From contig UQMV01000002.1 of assembly GCA_900542315.1 (NCBI GenBank), positions 80,005-144,004 of the forward strand: DNA of 64,000 nucleotides. The letters run 5' to 3'. This document shows, piece after piece, positions 43,689 to 53,331 of the stretch. The notes under the pieces were generated by a model. That model made no database searches, had not been told where the DNA came from, and saw nothing but the letters and a program-made list of their open reading frames with translations. Position numbers and translations under genes: made by a program. How positions within the stretch are numbered: the first letter of the stretch is position 1; every line of letters begins with the position of its first letter. Origin of the DNA: an uncultured Collinsella sp. Lineage in GTDB: Bacteria > Actinomycetota > Coriobacteriia > Coriobacteriales > Coriobacteriaceae.

Positions 43689-43874
43689 CGCGATGCCGCG
43701 CATGGGGGAGGCGCCACCCGGAGCAACCGTGACATTCCTCCCACGCGGCAAAGCGGGGGCACCGGCGGGCCGCGCGACCAAGCCCTACACTCGTGACAAA
43801 GCTCACTGGTGCGCGCCGCCCGCTCCTGCGATGATGCAATCGTACCGGGCCACGACCAACAGAAGGGCCGCCTC

Positions 43875-44813
43875 ATGACAGACATCGTCTATGTCGAAAA
43901 CCTCGTCAAGCGCTATGACGATCTTATTGCGCTCGACCACTTTAACCTGAGTATCGCCCCCGGCGAGATCTTTGGCCTGCTCGGACCCAACGGTTCGGGC
44001 AAGACCACGTCCATCAACTGTATCCTGCAGCTGCTTGCCTACGACAAAGGCACCATCGAGCTCTTTGGCGAGCCCATGACGCCCGCCCGCTATGACCTCA
44101 AGCGCCGCATCGGCGTGGTGCCGCAACAGGTGGCGGTGTTCGACGAGCTCACCGTGCGCGAGAATATCGACTATTTCTGCAGCCTTTACGTTAGCGACCG
44201 TAAGCGCCGCCGTGCGCTGGTGGACGAGGCGATCGGCTTTGTCGGGCTGAGCGACTTTGCCAAGTTCCGCCCCGGCAAGCTCTCGGGCGGCCTGGCACGT
44301 CGCCTCAACATTGCCTGCGGCATTGCGCACAAGCCCGAGCTCATCTTCTTTGACGAGCCCACGGTGGCAGTCGACCCGCAGAGTCGCAACGCCATCCTGG
44401 AGGGCATCTGCCGCTTGCGCGACGAGGGCGCCACGGTGGTGTATACCAGCCATTATATGGAGGAAGTCGAGCAGATCTGCAGCCGCATCATGATCATGGA
44501 CGGCGGGCGCGTGCTGGCGCAGGGCACCAATGACGAGCTCAAGCGCATGATTCAAATGGGCGAGCGCGTGACTGTCGAGGTCGGCGCCGTCGAGACCGCC
44601 ACGGTCGAGCGGCTGCGCGCCCTCGAGCACGTGCTCAGCGTCGAGCTGTCCGCCGGCGAGCTCATCTGCACCTGCGAGGCGAGCCCGCACAATTTGGTCG
44701 ACATCCTCGACACGCTGCGCGCCGCCGATGTGGCGCTCGGCCGCGTGTGGAGCGAGCCGCCGACCCTCAACGACGTGTTCCTCGAGATCACCGGCCGCGA
44801 GCTGCGCGACTAG
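43875..44813 (+). CDS. ABC-2 exporter ATPase
   Basis: 312-residue ATPase energising the two permeases that follow. Walker A GPNGSGKTT (about 37-45), Q-loop GVVPQQ, signature LSGGLARRLN, Walker B LIFFDEPTVAVD and switch His in TSHYMEE. The C-terminal 80 residues form the extra domain typical of drug/lipid exporters (DrrA/CcmA group). The start at 43875 has AAGGG upstream. It is divergent from the two-component system, sharing a 198-bp control region. Confidence 0.92.
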   Translation: MTDIVYVENLVKRYDDLIALDHFNLSIAPGEIFGLLGPNGSGKTTSINCILQLLAYDKGTIELFGEPMTPARYDLKRRIGVVPQQVAVFDELTVRENIDYFCSLYVSDRKRRRALVDEAIGFVGLSDFAKFRPGKLSGGLARRLNIACGIAHKPELIFFDEPTVAVDPQSRNAILEGICRLRDEGATVVYTSHYMEEVEQICSRIMIMDGGRVLAQGTNDELKRMIQMGERVTVEVGAVETATVERLRALEHVLSVELSAGELICTCEASPHNLVDILDTLRAADVALGRVWSEPPTLNDVFLEITGRELRD

Positions 44814-44822
44814 GGGGCAGTC

Positions 44823-46010
44823 ATGTTCAACACCATCATCACTACGGTCAAGACGCTGCTGCGCCGGCCGAGCACATGGGTCTGGGGCGCGATCTTTCCC
44901 CTCGCGCTTTCCACGATGTTCATGTTTATGTTTGCGAACCTCAGCTCCGACGGCAAGATCGACCCGGTGCCGGTTGCCGTCGTGGCGGACGAGGCTTGGG
45001 ACGCTTCGGCCTTTAAGGGCGTGGCGACGTCGCTTGCCAAGGAAGGTGACGATCATCTGCTCGAGATCCACGAGTTCGACGACGCAGCCGATGCGAACCG
45101 TGCGCTTAAGGCCGGCGAGGTTGCGGGCATCTATACGGTCGACGACGCAGGCGCGCCCAAACTCACGCTGCTATCGAGTTACGACAACTCACGTGCGTCG
45201 TCGGTGCTCACCGACCGCAGCATTTTGGAGACGGTGGCAAGCTCGTATACACAAAATGCCGAGCTCATATCCCAGATTGCCCAGGACAACCCGGCGGCGC
45301 TCGCCGACCCGGAGGCGGTTGCGCGCGCCCTGTCGCTCGAGGGCGGCACCCGCCGCGTAAGCCTGACACGCACCACGCCCGATGGCACGGTCATCTACTA
45401 CTACGCACTCTTTGGCCTGGTTGCGATGATGTCTGCCGAGTTTGCCGCTTTGAGCGTCGTCGATTTGCAGCCCAATCTGTCCGGCCTTGGCGCGCGTCGC
45501 TGCGTGGGCGGTCTTTCCAAGACGGCATCGCTGGCCGGCATCTTTGCGGGCTCGTGGTTGGTCTCCTTTGCCTCGATGACGATCGCGATTGGCTACGTGC
45601 GTCTGGTCGTGGGCGTCGACTTTGGCGGGCGCGAGGGGCTGTGTCTGGTGGGCGGTGCCGCTTCCGCGCTTGCCGCCACGGGCCTGGGGCTCTTTGTGGG
45701 CACGCTTCCCGTTAAGGGCGGCAAGGCGTCCAAGTCGGGCATCCTCACGGGCTTCGCCACCACGTGCGCCCTGTTCGCCGGGCTTTACGGCGAGCCGGCG
45801 ATGGCGCTCGCCGACGACGTCGCCCGCACCTGCCCGGCCGAGTGCTGGTTCAACCCTGTCAAGCTCATCTGCGACATGTTCAACCGCCTGTATTTCTTTG
45901 AGGACCTGGGCCCCTTTGCCGTTCGCGCCGGCGCGCTGGTCCTTATGGCGCTGCTGTTCGTTGCCGCCGCCACGCTGATCTTTGGAAGGAGCCGCTATGA
46001 GCACCTTTAA
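44823..46010 (+). CDS. ABC-2 type permease
   Basis: 395-aa membrane subunit: one N-terminal helix (about 15-40), an extracytoplasmic region of about 140 residues, then five or six helices from about 195 onward, ending in RSRYEHL. This is the ABC2_membrane_3 layout. It starts 9 bp after the ATPase and overlaps the next permease by 14 bp. The two permeases probably form a heterodimer. Substrate unknown. Confidence 0.87.
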   Translation: MFNTIITTVKTLLRRPSTWVWGAIFPLALSTMFMFMFANLSSDGKIDPVPVAVVADEAWDASAFKGVATSLAKEGDDHLLEIHEFDDAADANRALKAGEVAGIYTVDDAGAPKLTLLSSYDNSRASSVLTDRSILETVASSYTQNAELISQIAQDNPAALADPEAVARALSLEGGTRRVSLTRTTPDGTVIYYYALFGLVAMMSAEFAALSVVDLQPNLSGLGARRCVGGLSKTASLAGIFAGSWLVSFASMTIAIGYVRLVVGVDFGGREGLCLVGGAASALAATGLGLFVGTLPVKGGKASKSGILTGFATTCALFAGLYGEPAMALADDVARTCPAECWFNPVKLICDMFNRLYFFEDLGPFAVRAGALVLMALLFVAAATLIFGRSRYEHL

Positions 46011-47202
46011 GACTGCGCTTCGCATGGCGCTCGCGCACCCGCTCTATTTGCTCATCTACACGGTGTTCATTTCGCTGCTGGGTGTGTTTATCGCGGCATC
46101 GGTGAGTTGGAACTCGTCGCAGCTCACCGAGTACAAGCCCTATGACACCAACGTGGTCGTGGTCGACCGCGACGACAGCGATCTTTCGCGTGCGCTTACC
46201 AAGCATCTGGGGTCGCGTTTTGAGCTGGTCACGGGCATCGGCGACGACACGTACGGCCTTGCGGACGCGCTCTCCAAGAGCAATAGCGCCAAGGGCAGCG
46301 CCGACTGCGTGTTCTTTATCCCGGAGGGGTTTGAGGACGACCTCGTTGCAGCCGCCCGCGTGGGGGAGTCCCTGCCCAAGCTCGATGTGACCTACGGTGC
46401 CGGCACCATGGCGGCGGCGCTTTCGTCTGCCGAGGCCTCGCGCTGGATCTCGCTCGCGGGCGCTGCAGCGGCCCTAGAGCCCGCTGCCCCCAACGGCGAT
46501 GTTGCCAAGGCGGCCGAGCATGCCGCCGCGAAGCGCGCCAAGGTCGAGATCGAGCAGGTCAAGGTTGACTCGACTGCCGCTGCCACGCTCGAGTCGTACT
46601 TCAACTTTGGTGCGTACGCGATTATCTCGTCGGTCATCGTGTCGGTGGGACTGGTGTTCTCGGGCATGAACGAGCCCGAGCGCGTGCGCCGCATGGAGGC
46701 CGGTCCGGTCTCCGAGCGCCGGCGTTCGCTCGCCGTGTTTGCGGCCGCCGCCGTGCTCACCGTTTGTATCTGGTTTGTGTCGAGCATGATGGGTGTCGTG
46801 GGCTTTGCCGGCGCGGTCGCCGAGGTCGGTGTGGGTCGTGTGTGCCTGGCGCTGGCGGCGACGTTTGCCCTGGCGTGCACGCCGCTGGCCGTTGGCTTTG
46901 CGCTTTCGAGCCTGGGTGCGCGCGAGGAACTGCTCAACGGTGTGGGCAACCTGCTTGGCATGCTCATGACGTTTTTGGGCGGCGCTTGGATGCCGCTGTC
47001 GCTCATGGGCTCGGCCGTGCAGACCGCGGCGCATTTTGTGCCGACATATTGGGTGAACGACGCGATCAGCAAGGCGCTTGCCTCGGACCTGACGTCTGCC
47101 GTGCTGGGCGACATCGCCTGCGACCTGGGCGTCACGGTACTTTTCGCCGCCGCCATTGCCGCCGTAGGCCTGGCTCTCGCACGCGCCAAATCCCGCGCCT
47201 AG
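45997..47202 (+). CDS. ABC-2 type permease, second half-transporter
   Basis: 401 residues with the same layout as the preceding protein: helix near 15-38, an outer domain of about 170 residues including an Ala-rich helical stretch, then a cluster of helices from about 200 to 400. The start at 45997 (MSTFKTALRM) has GGAAGGAG before it and lies inside the end of the upstream gene. It completes a one-ATPase, two-permease exporter. Confidence 0.87.
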   Translation: MSTFKTALRMALAHPLYLLIYTVFISLLGVFIAASVSWNSSQLTEYKPYDTNVVVVDRDDSDLSRALTKHLGSRFELVTGIGDDTYGLADALSKSNSAKGSADCVFFIPEGFEDDLVAAARVGESLPKLDVTYGAGTMAAALSSAEASRWISLAGAAAALEPAAPNGDVAKAAEHAAAKRAKVEIEQVKVDSTAAATLESYFNFGAYAIISSVIVSVGLVFSGMNEPERVRRMEAGPVSERRRSLAVFAAAAVLTVCIWFVSSMMGVVGFAGAVAEVGVGRVCLALAATFALACTPLAVGFALSSLGAREELLNGVGNLLGMLMTFLGGAWMPLSLMGSAVQTAAHFVPTYWVNDAISKALASDLTSAVLGDIACDLGVTVLFAAAIAAVGLALARAKSRA

Positions 47203-47295
47203 TCTGAAATAAATCCTAGGCCTCGCCCCAAAATAGTTCGCCAAGGTTTACTATTAGGCTCATAAAGTAGTACAAGGCTAACAATGGGGGATACC

Positions 47296-48009
47296 ATGGC
47301 AACGCAGGAAGCCTACGTCCAGGTTAAGGATCTCAAAAAGCACTACGGCGACGGTGATGCGCGCCTGACGGTACTCGATGGCATCGACACGTCCATCAAC
47401 CGCGGCGAGATCTGCGTCATGCTGGGGCCCTCGGGCTCGGGCAAGTCGACGTTTCTCAACCTGATCGGCGGCCTGGAGGATGCCGACGGCGGCTCCATCA
47501 TGGTGGACGGCTGCGACCTCACCACGCTCAACGCCGGCGAGCTGGGCGAGTATCGCCGCCGTGAGCTGGGTTTTGTCTTCCAGTTCTACAACCTGGTGCC
47601 CGACCTCACCATCAAGGAAAACATCGAGGTTACGGCGCACCTGTCCAAAAACCCGCTCAATGTCGACGACCTGCTGCGTTCGCTGGGCCTCTACGAGCAC
47701 CGCAACAAGTTTCCGCGCCAGGTCTCAGGCGGTCAGCAGCAGCGCTGCGCCATCGGCCGCGCACTCGTCAAAAACCCGGGCCTGCTGCTGTGCGACGAGC
47801 CCACGGGCGCACTTGACTACAAGACGTCCAAGGAAATCTTGCAGCTCATGGAGGATGTCAACCGCACCTACGGCTGCACCATCATCATCGTCACGCACAA
47901 CGCCGCCATCGCTCGCATGGCCAACCGCGTGCTGCGCCTGCGCGACGGGCGCATCGTCGAGGATGAGCTCAACGAGTCGCTCGTCGCGGCCGCCGAGCTC
48001 GATTGGTAG
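47296..48009 (+). CDS. MacB/LolD-type ABC transporter ATPase
   Basis: 237-residue ATPase: Walker A GPSGSGKST, Q-loop VFQFYNLVPDLT, signature SGGQQQR, Walker B LLLCDEPTGALD, switch His in VTHNAAIA. The YNLVP and GALD forms are those of the MacB/LolD group paired with FtsX-type permeases, which is what follows. The ATG at 47296 has GGGGGA 4 nt upstream; an in-frame ATG at 47284 with AAGG is equally usable. An 80-bp gap separates it from the exporter operon, so it may have its own promoter. Confidence 0.92.
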   Translation: MATQEAYVQVKDLKKHYGDGDARLTVLDGIDTSINRGEICVMLGPSGSGKSTFLNLIGGLEDADGGSIMVDGCDLTTLNAGELGEYRRRELGFVFQFYNLVPDLTIKENIEVTAHLSKNPLNVDDLLRSLGLYEHRNKFPRQVSGGQQQRCAIGRALVKNPGLLLCDEPTGALDYKTSKEILQLMEDVNRTYGCTIIIVTHNAAIARMANRVLRLRDGRIVEDELNESLVAAAELDW

Positions 48010-48017
48010 GCGGCGCC

Positions 48018-50684
48018 ATGACACCTCTCGCAAAACGTCTCCCGCGCGAGCTGCGCCGCAATATCGGCAAGTACCTGGGCATCTTTTTGCTTATGTGCGG
48101 AAGCATCGCCCTTACCTCGGGCTTTTTGCTCGCGGCGCATTCCATCGGTTGCCTTATCGACGACATGCGCGATGCGTACACGATTGAGGACGGCCGCGTG
48201 ACCACCTCCTTTGAGGCCACTAAAGACCAGCTCAAGGCCGCCGAGGACGCGGCCGACGACGTCGGCGGCGTCACGCTCTACAAGAATTTCTCCATCGACG
48301 CCATCATCAAAAAGACCGCCGGCGACGACGGCACCAAGCGCACGCTGCGCACCTATGCGCACCGCACCAAGGTCGATATCGCGTCCTACTGTGAGGGCAA
48401 GGAGCCCAAGACGGATGACGAGGTGGCTATCGACCGTGTCTTTGCCACCAATAACAACCTGTCCGTGGGCGATAAAGTCGAGCTCGAGGGCCGCACCTAT
48501 ACCATCTGCGGCATCATGACCCAGCCCGATAGTCAGGCGCTGTTCCTCAACAATTCGGACTTTACGGTGAACACCATCACGTACGGCGTGGCCGAGGTCA
48601 CCGATAGCGGCTTTGCCGCGCTCGAAGATGCCGGCGGCGCACCCGCCTACACCTACTCCTTCACCTTTACCGATCGCGACCTCCCCACCGCGGACCGCAC
48701 CGATGCCGAGCAAGATATGGTGGAGGCGCTCGCCGATGCCGATGCACGCGTGGATGACCTCATCGACGCCGATTCCAACCAGGGCATTGGCTACGCACGC
48801 GACGACGTAGACGGCGACTCCATGATGTGGATGACGCTGCTCGACATCATCATCGTGATCATGGCGTTTGTCTTTGTGGTCCTTACCGACGCCACCATCG
48901 AGGAGGAGAGCGCCATCATCGGCACGCTGCTCGCCAGCGGCTATCGTCGACGCGAGATCGTGCTGCACTACCTTGCGCTTCCCGCCATCGTGGGCGTGGT
49001 CGCGGCGCTTTTGGGCACTGCGCTCGGCGTTGTGTTCTTTACCGAGCCCATGCGCAGCCTCTATTACGGTTCGTACAGCCTGCCGCCTTTCCAGGTGTAC
49101 TGGAGCTGGGAGATCTTCGTAAAGTGTGCCGTGGTTCCCGCCGCCGCGCTCATTCTCATCACGCTGGTGGGCCTGCTTCGCAAGATGGGCAAGACGCCGC
49201 TGCAGTTTCTTCGCCACGAGGCGAGCGGCAAATCGGGCACCAAGCGCGGCTTGCAGCTGCCGGAGCGCATGGGTTTTGTTTCCCGCTTCCGCCTGCGTAT
49301 CTTCCTGCGCAATCTGGGCAACTTCGCCACGCTCTTCGTGGGCATTGCGTTTGCCTCGCTGCTGATGCTCTTTGGCCTGGCGATTTTGCCCACGATGACG
49401 CACTATGCGGACAACCTCGAGACAAGCCTGGTCGCCGAGCACCAGTACACGCTCAAGGCGCCGCTGGAGCTCGAGGGCACTGCCGAGGAGCGCGAGCAGT
49501 GGTCGGCACTCGAGCGCTTACAGTCGGTTGACGGCGTGCTGCTTTCTGCTGCTCAGGATGCCGATGACGAGCTTGACGACGCGGCCGATGCGGCGCAGGC
49601 GGCAGCCGATGCCGCGACCAGCGCTCCGTCTGCCGAGAGCCTGGCCGCGGCGCAGGACGCGCTCGCCAAGGTCCAGGACAAGAAGGATGCGCTTTATGCG
49701 CGCCTCGATGATCTTGCCGATGCCCTCGGCTGCGACCGCGACGAGGCTATCGACCTGATCGACAAGGCCTCTAAGATCGACACTGACAACGACGACATTC
49801 ACCCGGTTAACACGACCGATAACGGTGCAGACAAGATTGCGCAGACCGAGAAATATGCCGTTTACCAGCTGCAATACGACCGCGGCGATGGTAATGGCGA
49901 GGAGACGATTTCCGTCTACGGCATCTCGCCCGATTCGCGCTATTGGAAAGACCTCAACGTTGGCGATGGGCGCGTCGTCTTTGGCGGCGGCCTGCTCGAC
50001 AAGTTTGGCTGGAGCGAGGGCCAGAAGGTCACGCTCATCGACAAGTACGAGGGGGAGCATTATTCCCTTGAGTACGCGGGCAAGGACTGTGCCTGGGGCT
50101 CCAAGTCGGACATGAATATCTATATGAGTATCGACGACTTTAACGAGCTGTTCGGCAACGACGCCGCCTACTTTAACGGCTATGTGAGCGACGAGAAGCT
50201 CGACCTCGATGCTCGCTACTTTGCCGGCGACACCACGCCCGACGACATGCGGGCCGTGGGCGACCAGTTCATCGGCATGATGAGCAAAATGATCGGAATG
50301 ATGATCGGGCTCGCGGTGTTCATCTTCCTGCTGTTTATGTACCTGCTGACCAAGGCGGTGATCGACCACAGCGCCCGTTCGATCAGCTACATGAAAGTCT
50401 TTGGCTATCGCGATAGCGAGATCTCGCATCTGTACATCCGCTCGATCACGCTGTGCGTGGCGGCGTCGCTCGTGCTGAGCCTGCCGGTCATTATTGGCTC
50501 GCTCACGGCCATCTTCCGCTCGATGCTGCTCGCCTATAACGGCAATATCGAGATCTACGTGCCCGCCTGGTCCATGGCGGCATGTGTCGGCATTGGCTTT
50601 GCGACCTACCTGGTCGTGGCGCTGCTGCACACGCGCTCCGTCAAGCGCGTGAGCCTCTCCGAGGCGCTGAAGGTCCAGGAATAG
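48018..50684 (+). CDS. FtsX-domain ABC permease (888 aa)
   Basis: Large mechanotransmission-type permease for the preceding ATPase. N-terminal helix (about 18-40), a long outer region to about 270, an FtsX core with three helices (about 272-390), a fourth helix near 430-460, then a second outer region with a coiled stretch (about 515-570, Ala/Asp-rich), and the second FtsX core (about 755-880). The ending SVKRVSLSEALKVQE is typical. It starts 8 bp after the ATPase stop. Members handle lipoproteins, peptides or cell-wall hydrolase control; the substrate here is unknown. Confidence 0.9.
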   Translation: MTPLAKRLPRELRRNIGKYLGIFLLMCGSIALTSGFLLAAHSIGCLIDDMRDAYTIEDGRVTTSFEATKDQLKAAEDAADDVGGVTLYKNFSIDAIIKKTAGDDGTKRTLRTYAHRTKVDIASYCEGKEPKTDDEVAIDRVFATNNNLSVGDKVELEGRTYTICGIMTQPDSQALFLNNSDFTVNTITYGVAEVTDSGFAALEDAGGAPAYTYSFTFTDRDLPTADRTDAEQDMVEALADADARVDDLIDADSNQGIGYARDDVDGDSMMWMTLLDIIIVIMAFVFVVLTDATIEEESAIIGTLLASGYRRREIVLHYLALPAIVGVVAALLGTALGVVFFTEPMRSLYYGSYSLPPFQVYWSWEIFVKCAVVPAAALILITLVGLLRKMGKTPLQFLRHEASGKSGTKRGLQLPERMGFVSRFRLRIFLRNLGNFATLFVGIAFASLLMLFGLAILPTMTHYADNLETSLVAEHQYTLKAPLELEGTAEEREQWSALERLQSVDGVLLSAAQDADDELDDAADAAQAAADAATSAPSAESLAAAQDALAKVQDKKDALYARLDDLADALGCDRDEAIDLIDKASKIDTDNDDIHPVNTTDNGADKIAQTEKYAVYQLQYDRGDGNGEETISVYGISPDSRYWKDLNVGDGRVVFGGGLLDKFGWSEGQKVTLIDKYEGEHYSLEYAGKDCAWGSKSDMNIYMSIDDFNELFGNDAAYFNGYVSDEKLDLDARYFAGDTTPDDMRAVGDQFIGMMSKMIGMMIGLAVFIFLLFMYLLTKAVIDHSARSISYMKVFGYRDSEISHLYIRSITLCVAASLVLSLPVIIGSLTAIFRSMLLAYNGNIEIYVPAWSMAACVGIGFATYLVVALLHTRSVKRVSLSEALKVQE

Positions 50685-50696
50685 AGAACCGCCCGC

Positions 50697-50734
50697 ACGC
50701 GGGGGCACGAACCGAAGGAAGGGTGCCCCCGCGT
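50697..50734 (+). terminator. terminator after the FtsX permease
   Basis: ACGCGGGGGCAC and GTGCCCCCGCGT, 12-bp perfect arms with a 14-nt loop, followed by TATTTG. Confidence 0.8.
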
Positions 50735-50803
50735 TATTTGCCCGCCAGGCCCGACGTGGGCAAACGCGCGCAACGTCAGACTTCCCCGAACAGAAGGAGA
50801 CCC

Positions 50804-51451
50804 ATGGCAAGATCGGCAGAGGAGCTCAAGCAGCTCTCCATCAAGGAGTTCACCGAGGCGGCAAAGGTCTACGAATCCGGCCATGCCGGCATTTACGAGA
50901 TGTGCAAGGACGACTATCCGCAAATGCTCGAGGAGCTTGAGCTCGAACCGTTCGAGGACGCGCTCGACGTGGGCTGTGGAACCGGAGCCGTCCTAGAACT
51001 GCTCCACGCCCGGTACCCCAGCAAGCACTTGACTGGACTCGACCTCACACCCGGGATGATCGACGTCGCCCGGGCAAAGCAGCTCGATAACGTCAGCTTT
51101 GTCGTCGGAGACGCGGAGGCACTGCCCTTCGAGCCCCGGAGCTTCGACGCCGTGCTCTGCTCTAACAGCTTCCATCACTACCCGCATCCGGAGAGGTTTT
51201 TCGCCGAGGTGGCACGCGTCCTTCGGCCCGGCGGGCGACTGGTCCTTCGCGACTACACCTCGAGCGACTTCGTGGTATGGCTCATGAACACCTTTGAGCT
51301 GCCGTTGGCGCGCCTCGCAGGTCACGGCGATGTCCGGATCTGCAAGGTGTCCGAGCTTCGCGCGCTCGCCGAGAGGGCCGGATTCCTCCTGCTCAAGCTC
51401 GAGGCGCAGAAAGGCTTCCGCGCCCACCTGGTTGCGCGCAAGCCCTCCTAG
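50804..51451 (+). CDS. class I SAM-dependent methyltransferase
   Basis: 215 residues of Methyltransf_11/UbiE type: motif I ALDVGCGTGAVLEL (about 52-65), acidic end of strand 2 LTGLDLTPGM, the D-A-E-A-L-P motif (VVGDAEALPFE), motif IV AVLCSNSFHHYPHPE and motif V LRPGGRLVLRD. AGAAGGAGACCC precedes the ATG. Substrate unknown: it is isolated between the ABC operon and repeats, so context gives no clue. Confidence 0.88.
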   Translation: MARSAEELKQLSIKEFTEAAKVYESGHAGIYEMCKDDYPQMLEELELEPFEDALDVGCGTGAVLELLHARYPSKHLTGLDLTPGMIDVARAKQLDNVSFVVGDAEALPFEPRSFDAVLCSNSFHHYPHPERFFAEVARVLRPGGRLVLRDYTSSDFVVWLMNTFELPLARLAGHGDVRICKVSELRALAERAGFLLLKLEAQKGFRAHLVARKPS

Positions 51452-51874
51452 GCCGACCACACATCACACACATTTGGGACGAAATTCCTCGTCTCTTTCG
51501 TCCCACGCGACGCCTTTCCTGCCAGATGCCGATGACGTGCCGCATGCCCAGGCTCACGCAGGCGATGGCGACTCAGCAGCAGGCGCCCAGCAAGAGTGGT
51601 CATTGGGGACAGTCTTAAATGACTAGTCATCGGGGACAGTCTTTGCCGATTCGCCGGTTCGCCGGCCGGGCTGGCAAGGACTGTCCCCAACTGCCGGCAG
51701 GAAAGGAACGTCCCTAGCTGCCAGGTGGCGAGGCACTCATTTAAGTCCGTCCCCCGTGGTTTCAGTCATTTAAGTCTGTCCCCAACGACTAGGTTTCGCG
51801 CTTGACTTCGACCCTACTTCAATGGGTACCATCCAAAATGTCTGTAACGCCATATAGACCGAGGGGATATATCT
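51452..51874. other. repeat-rich intergenic stretch
   Basis: No gene is supported in these 423 bp. It contains several copies in both orientations of GGGGACAGTC / GACTGTCCCC and related AAGTCNGTCCCC fragments, the best pair forming the inverted repeat at 51632-51688. The promoter and GAGGGG ribosome site of the DUF362 gene are at the right end. Confidence 0.6.
51632..51688. repeat. GGGGACAGTC inverted repeat
   Basis: 16-bp arms, GGGGACAGTCTTTGCC (51632-51647) and 51673-51688, with one G-U-type mismatch. Broken copies lie at about 51605, 51707, 51747 and 51778, and fragments near 60290. Confidence 0.75.
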
Positions 51875-53080
51875 ATGACCACAACCGCACCCGCCGCACC
51901 GGCAAAGGTGTACTTTACCAACCTGCGCACGCATGCTCGCGAGAGCCAGCTCGACAAGCTCAAGCGCCTCATCCGTCGCGCCGGTATTGAGCAGATCGAC
52001 TTTGAGAACAAGTTCGTCGCCATTAAGATTCACTTTGGCGAGCTGGGCAATCTGAGCTTTTTGCGCCCCAACTACGCTCGCGCCGTCGCGGATGTCGTGA
52101 AGGAGCTGGGCGGCAAGCCCTTCCTCACCGACTGCAACACGCTCTACGTCGGTAGCCGCAAAAACGCGCTCGAGCACATCGACACCGCCTACCAGAACGG
52201 CTTCACCCCGTATGCCACGGGCTGTCAGATTATCATCGCCGACGGCCTCAAGGGCACCGATGAGGCGCTCGTCCCGGTCGAGGGCGGCGAGTACGTGCAC
52301 GAGGCCAAGATCGGTCAGGCGCTCATGGATGCCGATATCGTGATCAGCCTCACCCACTTTAAGGGTCATGAGCAGGCCGGTTTTGGCGGCGCCATGAAGA
52401 ACCTGGGCATGGGAGGCGGCAGCCGTGCCGGCAAGATGGAGCAGCATGCCGCCGGCAAGCCGAACGTCGCGGCCGAGCACTGCGTTGGCTGCCGCGCCTG
52501 CGAAAAGATCTGCGCGCACAACGCTGTCTCGTTCGACGACACCCGCGAGCGCGAGCTTGCCAACGGCAACACCCGCACGGTTCACGTCGCTGCCATCGAC
52601 CACGATCGCTGCGTGGGCTGCGGACGCTGCATTGCGGCATGCAACCAGGACTGCATCAAGCCCGGCTATGACGCCGCGGCCGACGTGCTCAACTGCAAGA
52701 TCGCCGAGTATACAAAGGCCGTTGTCGACGGCCGCCCGAGCTTCCACATCTCGCTTGCCATGGACATCAGCCCCAATTGCGATTGCCATCCCGAAAACGA
52801 CACGCCTATCGTCAACGATATCGGCATGTTTGCGAGCTTCGACCCGGTCGCCATCGACCAGGCCTGCGCCGATGCCGTCATGGCATCCGAGCCGCTGCCC
52901 AACACCGAGCTCACCGATAGCGCGGCCAAGATGGAGCATAACCACGAGCATCTGGAGGGCGAGCAGGCGCGTGACCCCTTCTGCGTCACGCATCCCGACA
53001 CCGACTGGCGCGCGTGCATCGCGCACGCCGAGAAGATCGGTCTGGGCACGAGCGAGTACGAGCTCATCGAGGTCAAGTAG
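51875..53080 (+). CDS. DUF362 protein with two 4Fe-4S sites
   Basis: 401-aa cytoplasmic iron-sulfur protein. The N-terminal DUF362 domain (about 10-205) has KIHFGELGN, the TDCNTLY segment and SLTHFKGHEQAGFGGAMKNLGMG. It is followed by two ferredoxin motifs, CVGCRACEKICA (about 207-218) and CVGCGRCIAACNQDC, and a return to DUF362 (SPNCDCH, FASFDPVAIDQA). The C-terminal 60 residues are His/Glu-rich (MEHNHEHLEGE). The family's reaction is not established; a redox role is likely. Single-gene unit with its own terminator. Confidence 0.88.
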   Translation: MTTTAPAAPAKVYFTNLRTHARESQLDKLKRLIRRAGIEQIDFENKFVAIKIHFGELGNLSFLRPNYARAVADVVKELGGKPFLTDCNTLYVGSRKNALEHIDTAYQNGFTPYATGCQIIIADGLKGTDEALVPVEGGEYVHEAKIGQALMDADIVISLTHFKGHEQAGFGGAMKNLGMGGGSRAGKMEQHAAGKPNVAAEHCVGCRACEKICAHNAVSFDDTRERELANGNTRTVHVAAIDHDRCVGCGRCIAACNQDCIKPGYDAAADVLNCKIAEYTKAVVDGRPSFHISLAMDISPNCDCHPENDTPIVNDIGMFASFDPVAIDQACADAVMASEPLPNTELTDSAAKMEHNHEHLEGEQARDPFCVTHPDTDWRACIAHAEKIGLGTSEYELIEVK

Positions 53081-53131
53081 CGCCGGACTATTGGACAAAT
53101 CGCGCGCTTTTGTTGCGTAACTCAAACATAA

Positions 53132-53166
53132 ACCGCCTGCGAGCACGGTGCTCGCGGGCGGTTTTT
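53132..53166 (+). terminator. terminator after the DUF362 gene
   Basis: ACCGCCTGCGAGCA and TGCTCGCGGGCGGT arms, 3-nt loop, TTTTT tail. The tail overlaps the left arm of the next inverted repeat. Confidence 0.85.
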
Positions 53167-53293
53167 CGGAAGTATGCGGCAAATTTCGAGACCGCCGAGC
53201 ACACGGCGTTTTTTGGCAACAAAACCCCTGATAAATTGTTGGTAAAACAGCGGTCTGGTCGGCAACTCCAGAATTTGCCGCATACTTCCGAAA
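53164..53293. repeat. 130-bp inverted repeat with 22-bp arms
   Basis: Perfect 22-bp arms at 53164-53185 and 53272-53293 (core CGGAAGTATGCGGCAAATT) around an 86-nt, AT-richer interior with AGACCGC / GCGGTCT pairing as a second stem. No ORF. It lies between convergent genes. Confidence 0.85.
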
Positions 53294-53331
53294 TCATGGG
53301 GCCAGGAAGGGCCGCAGACGGCGCTTTTTGC

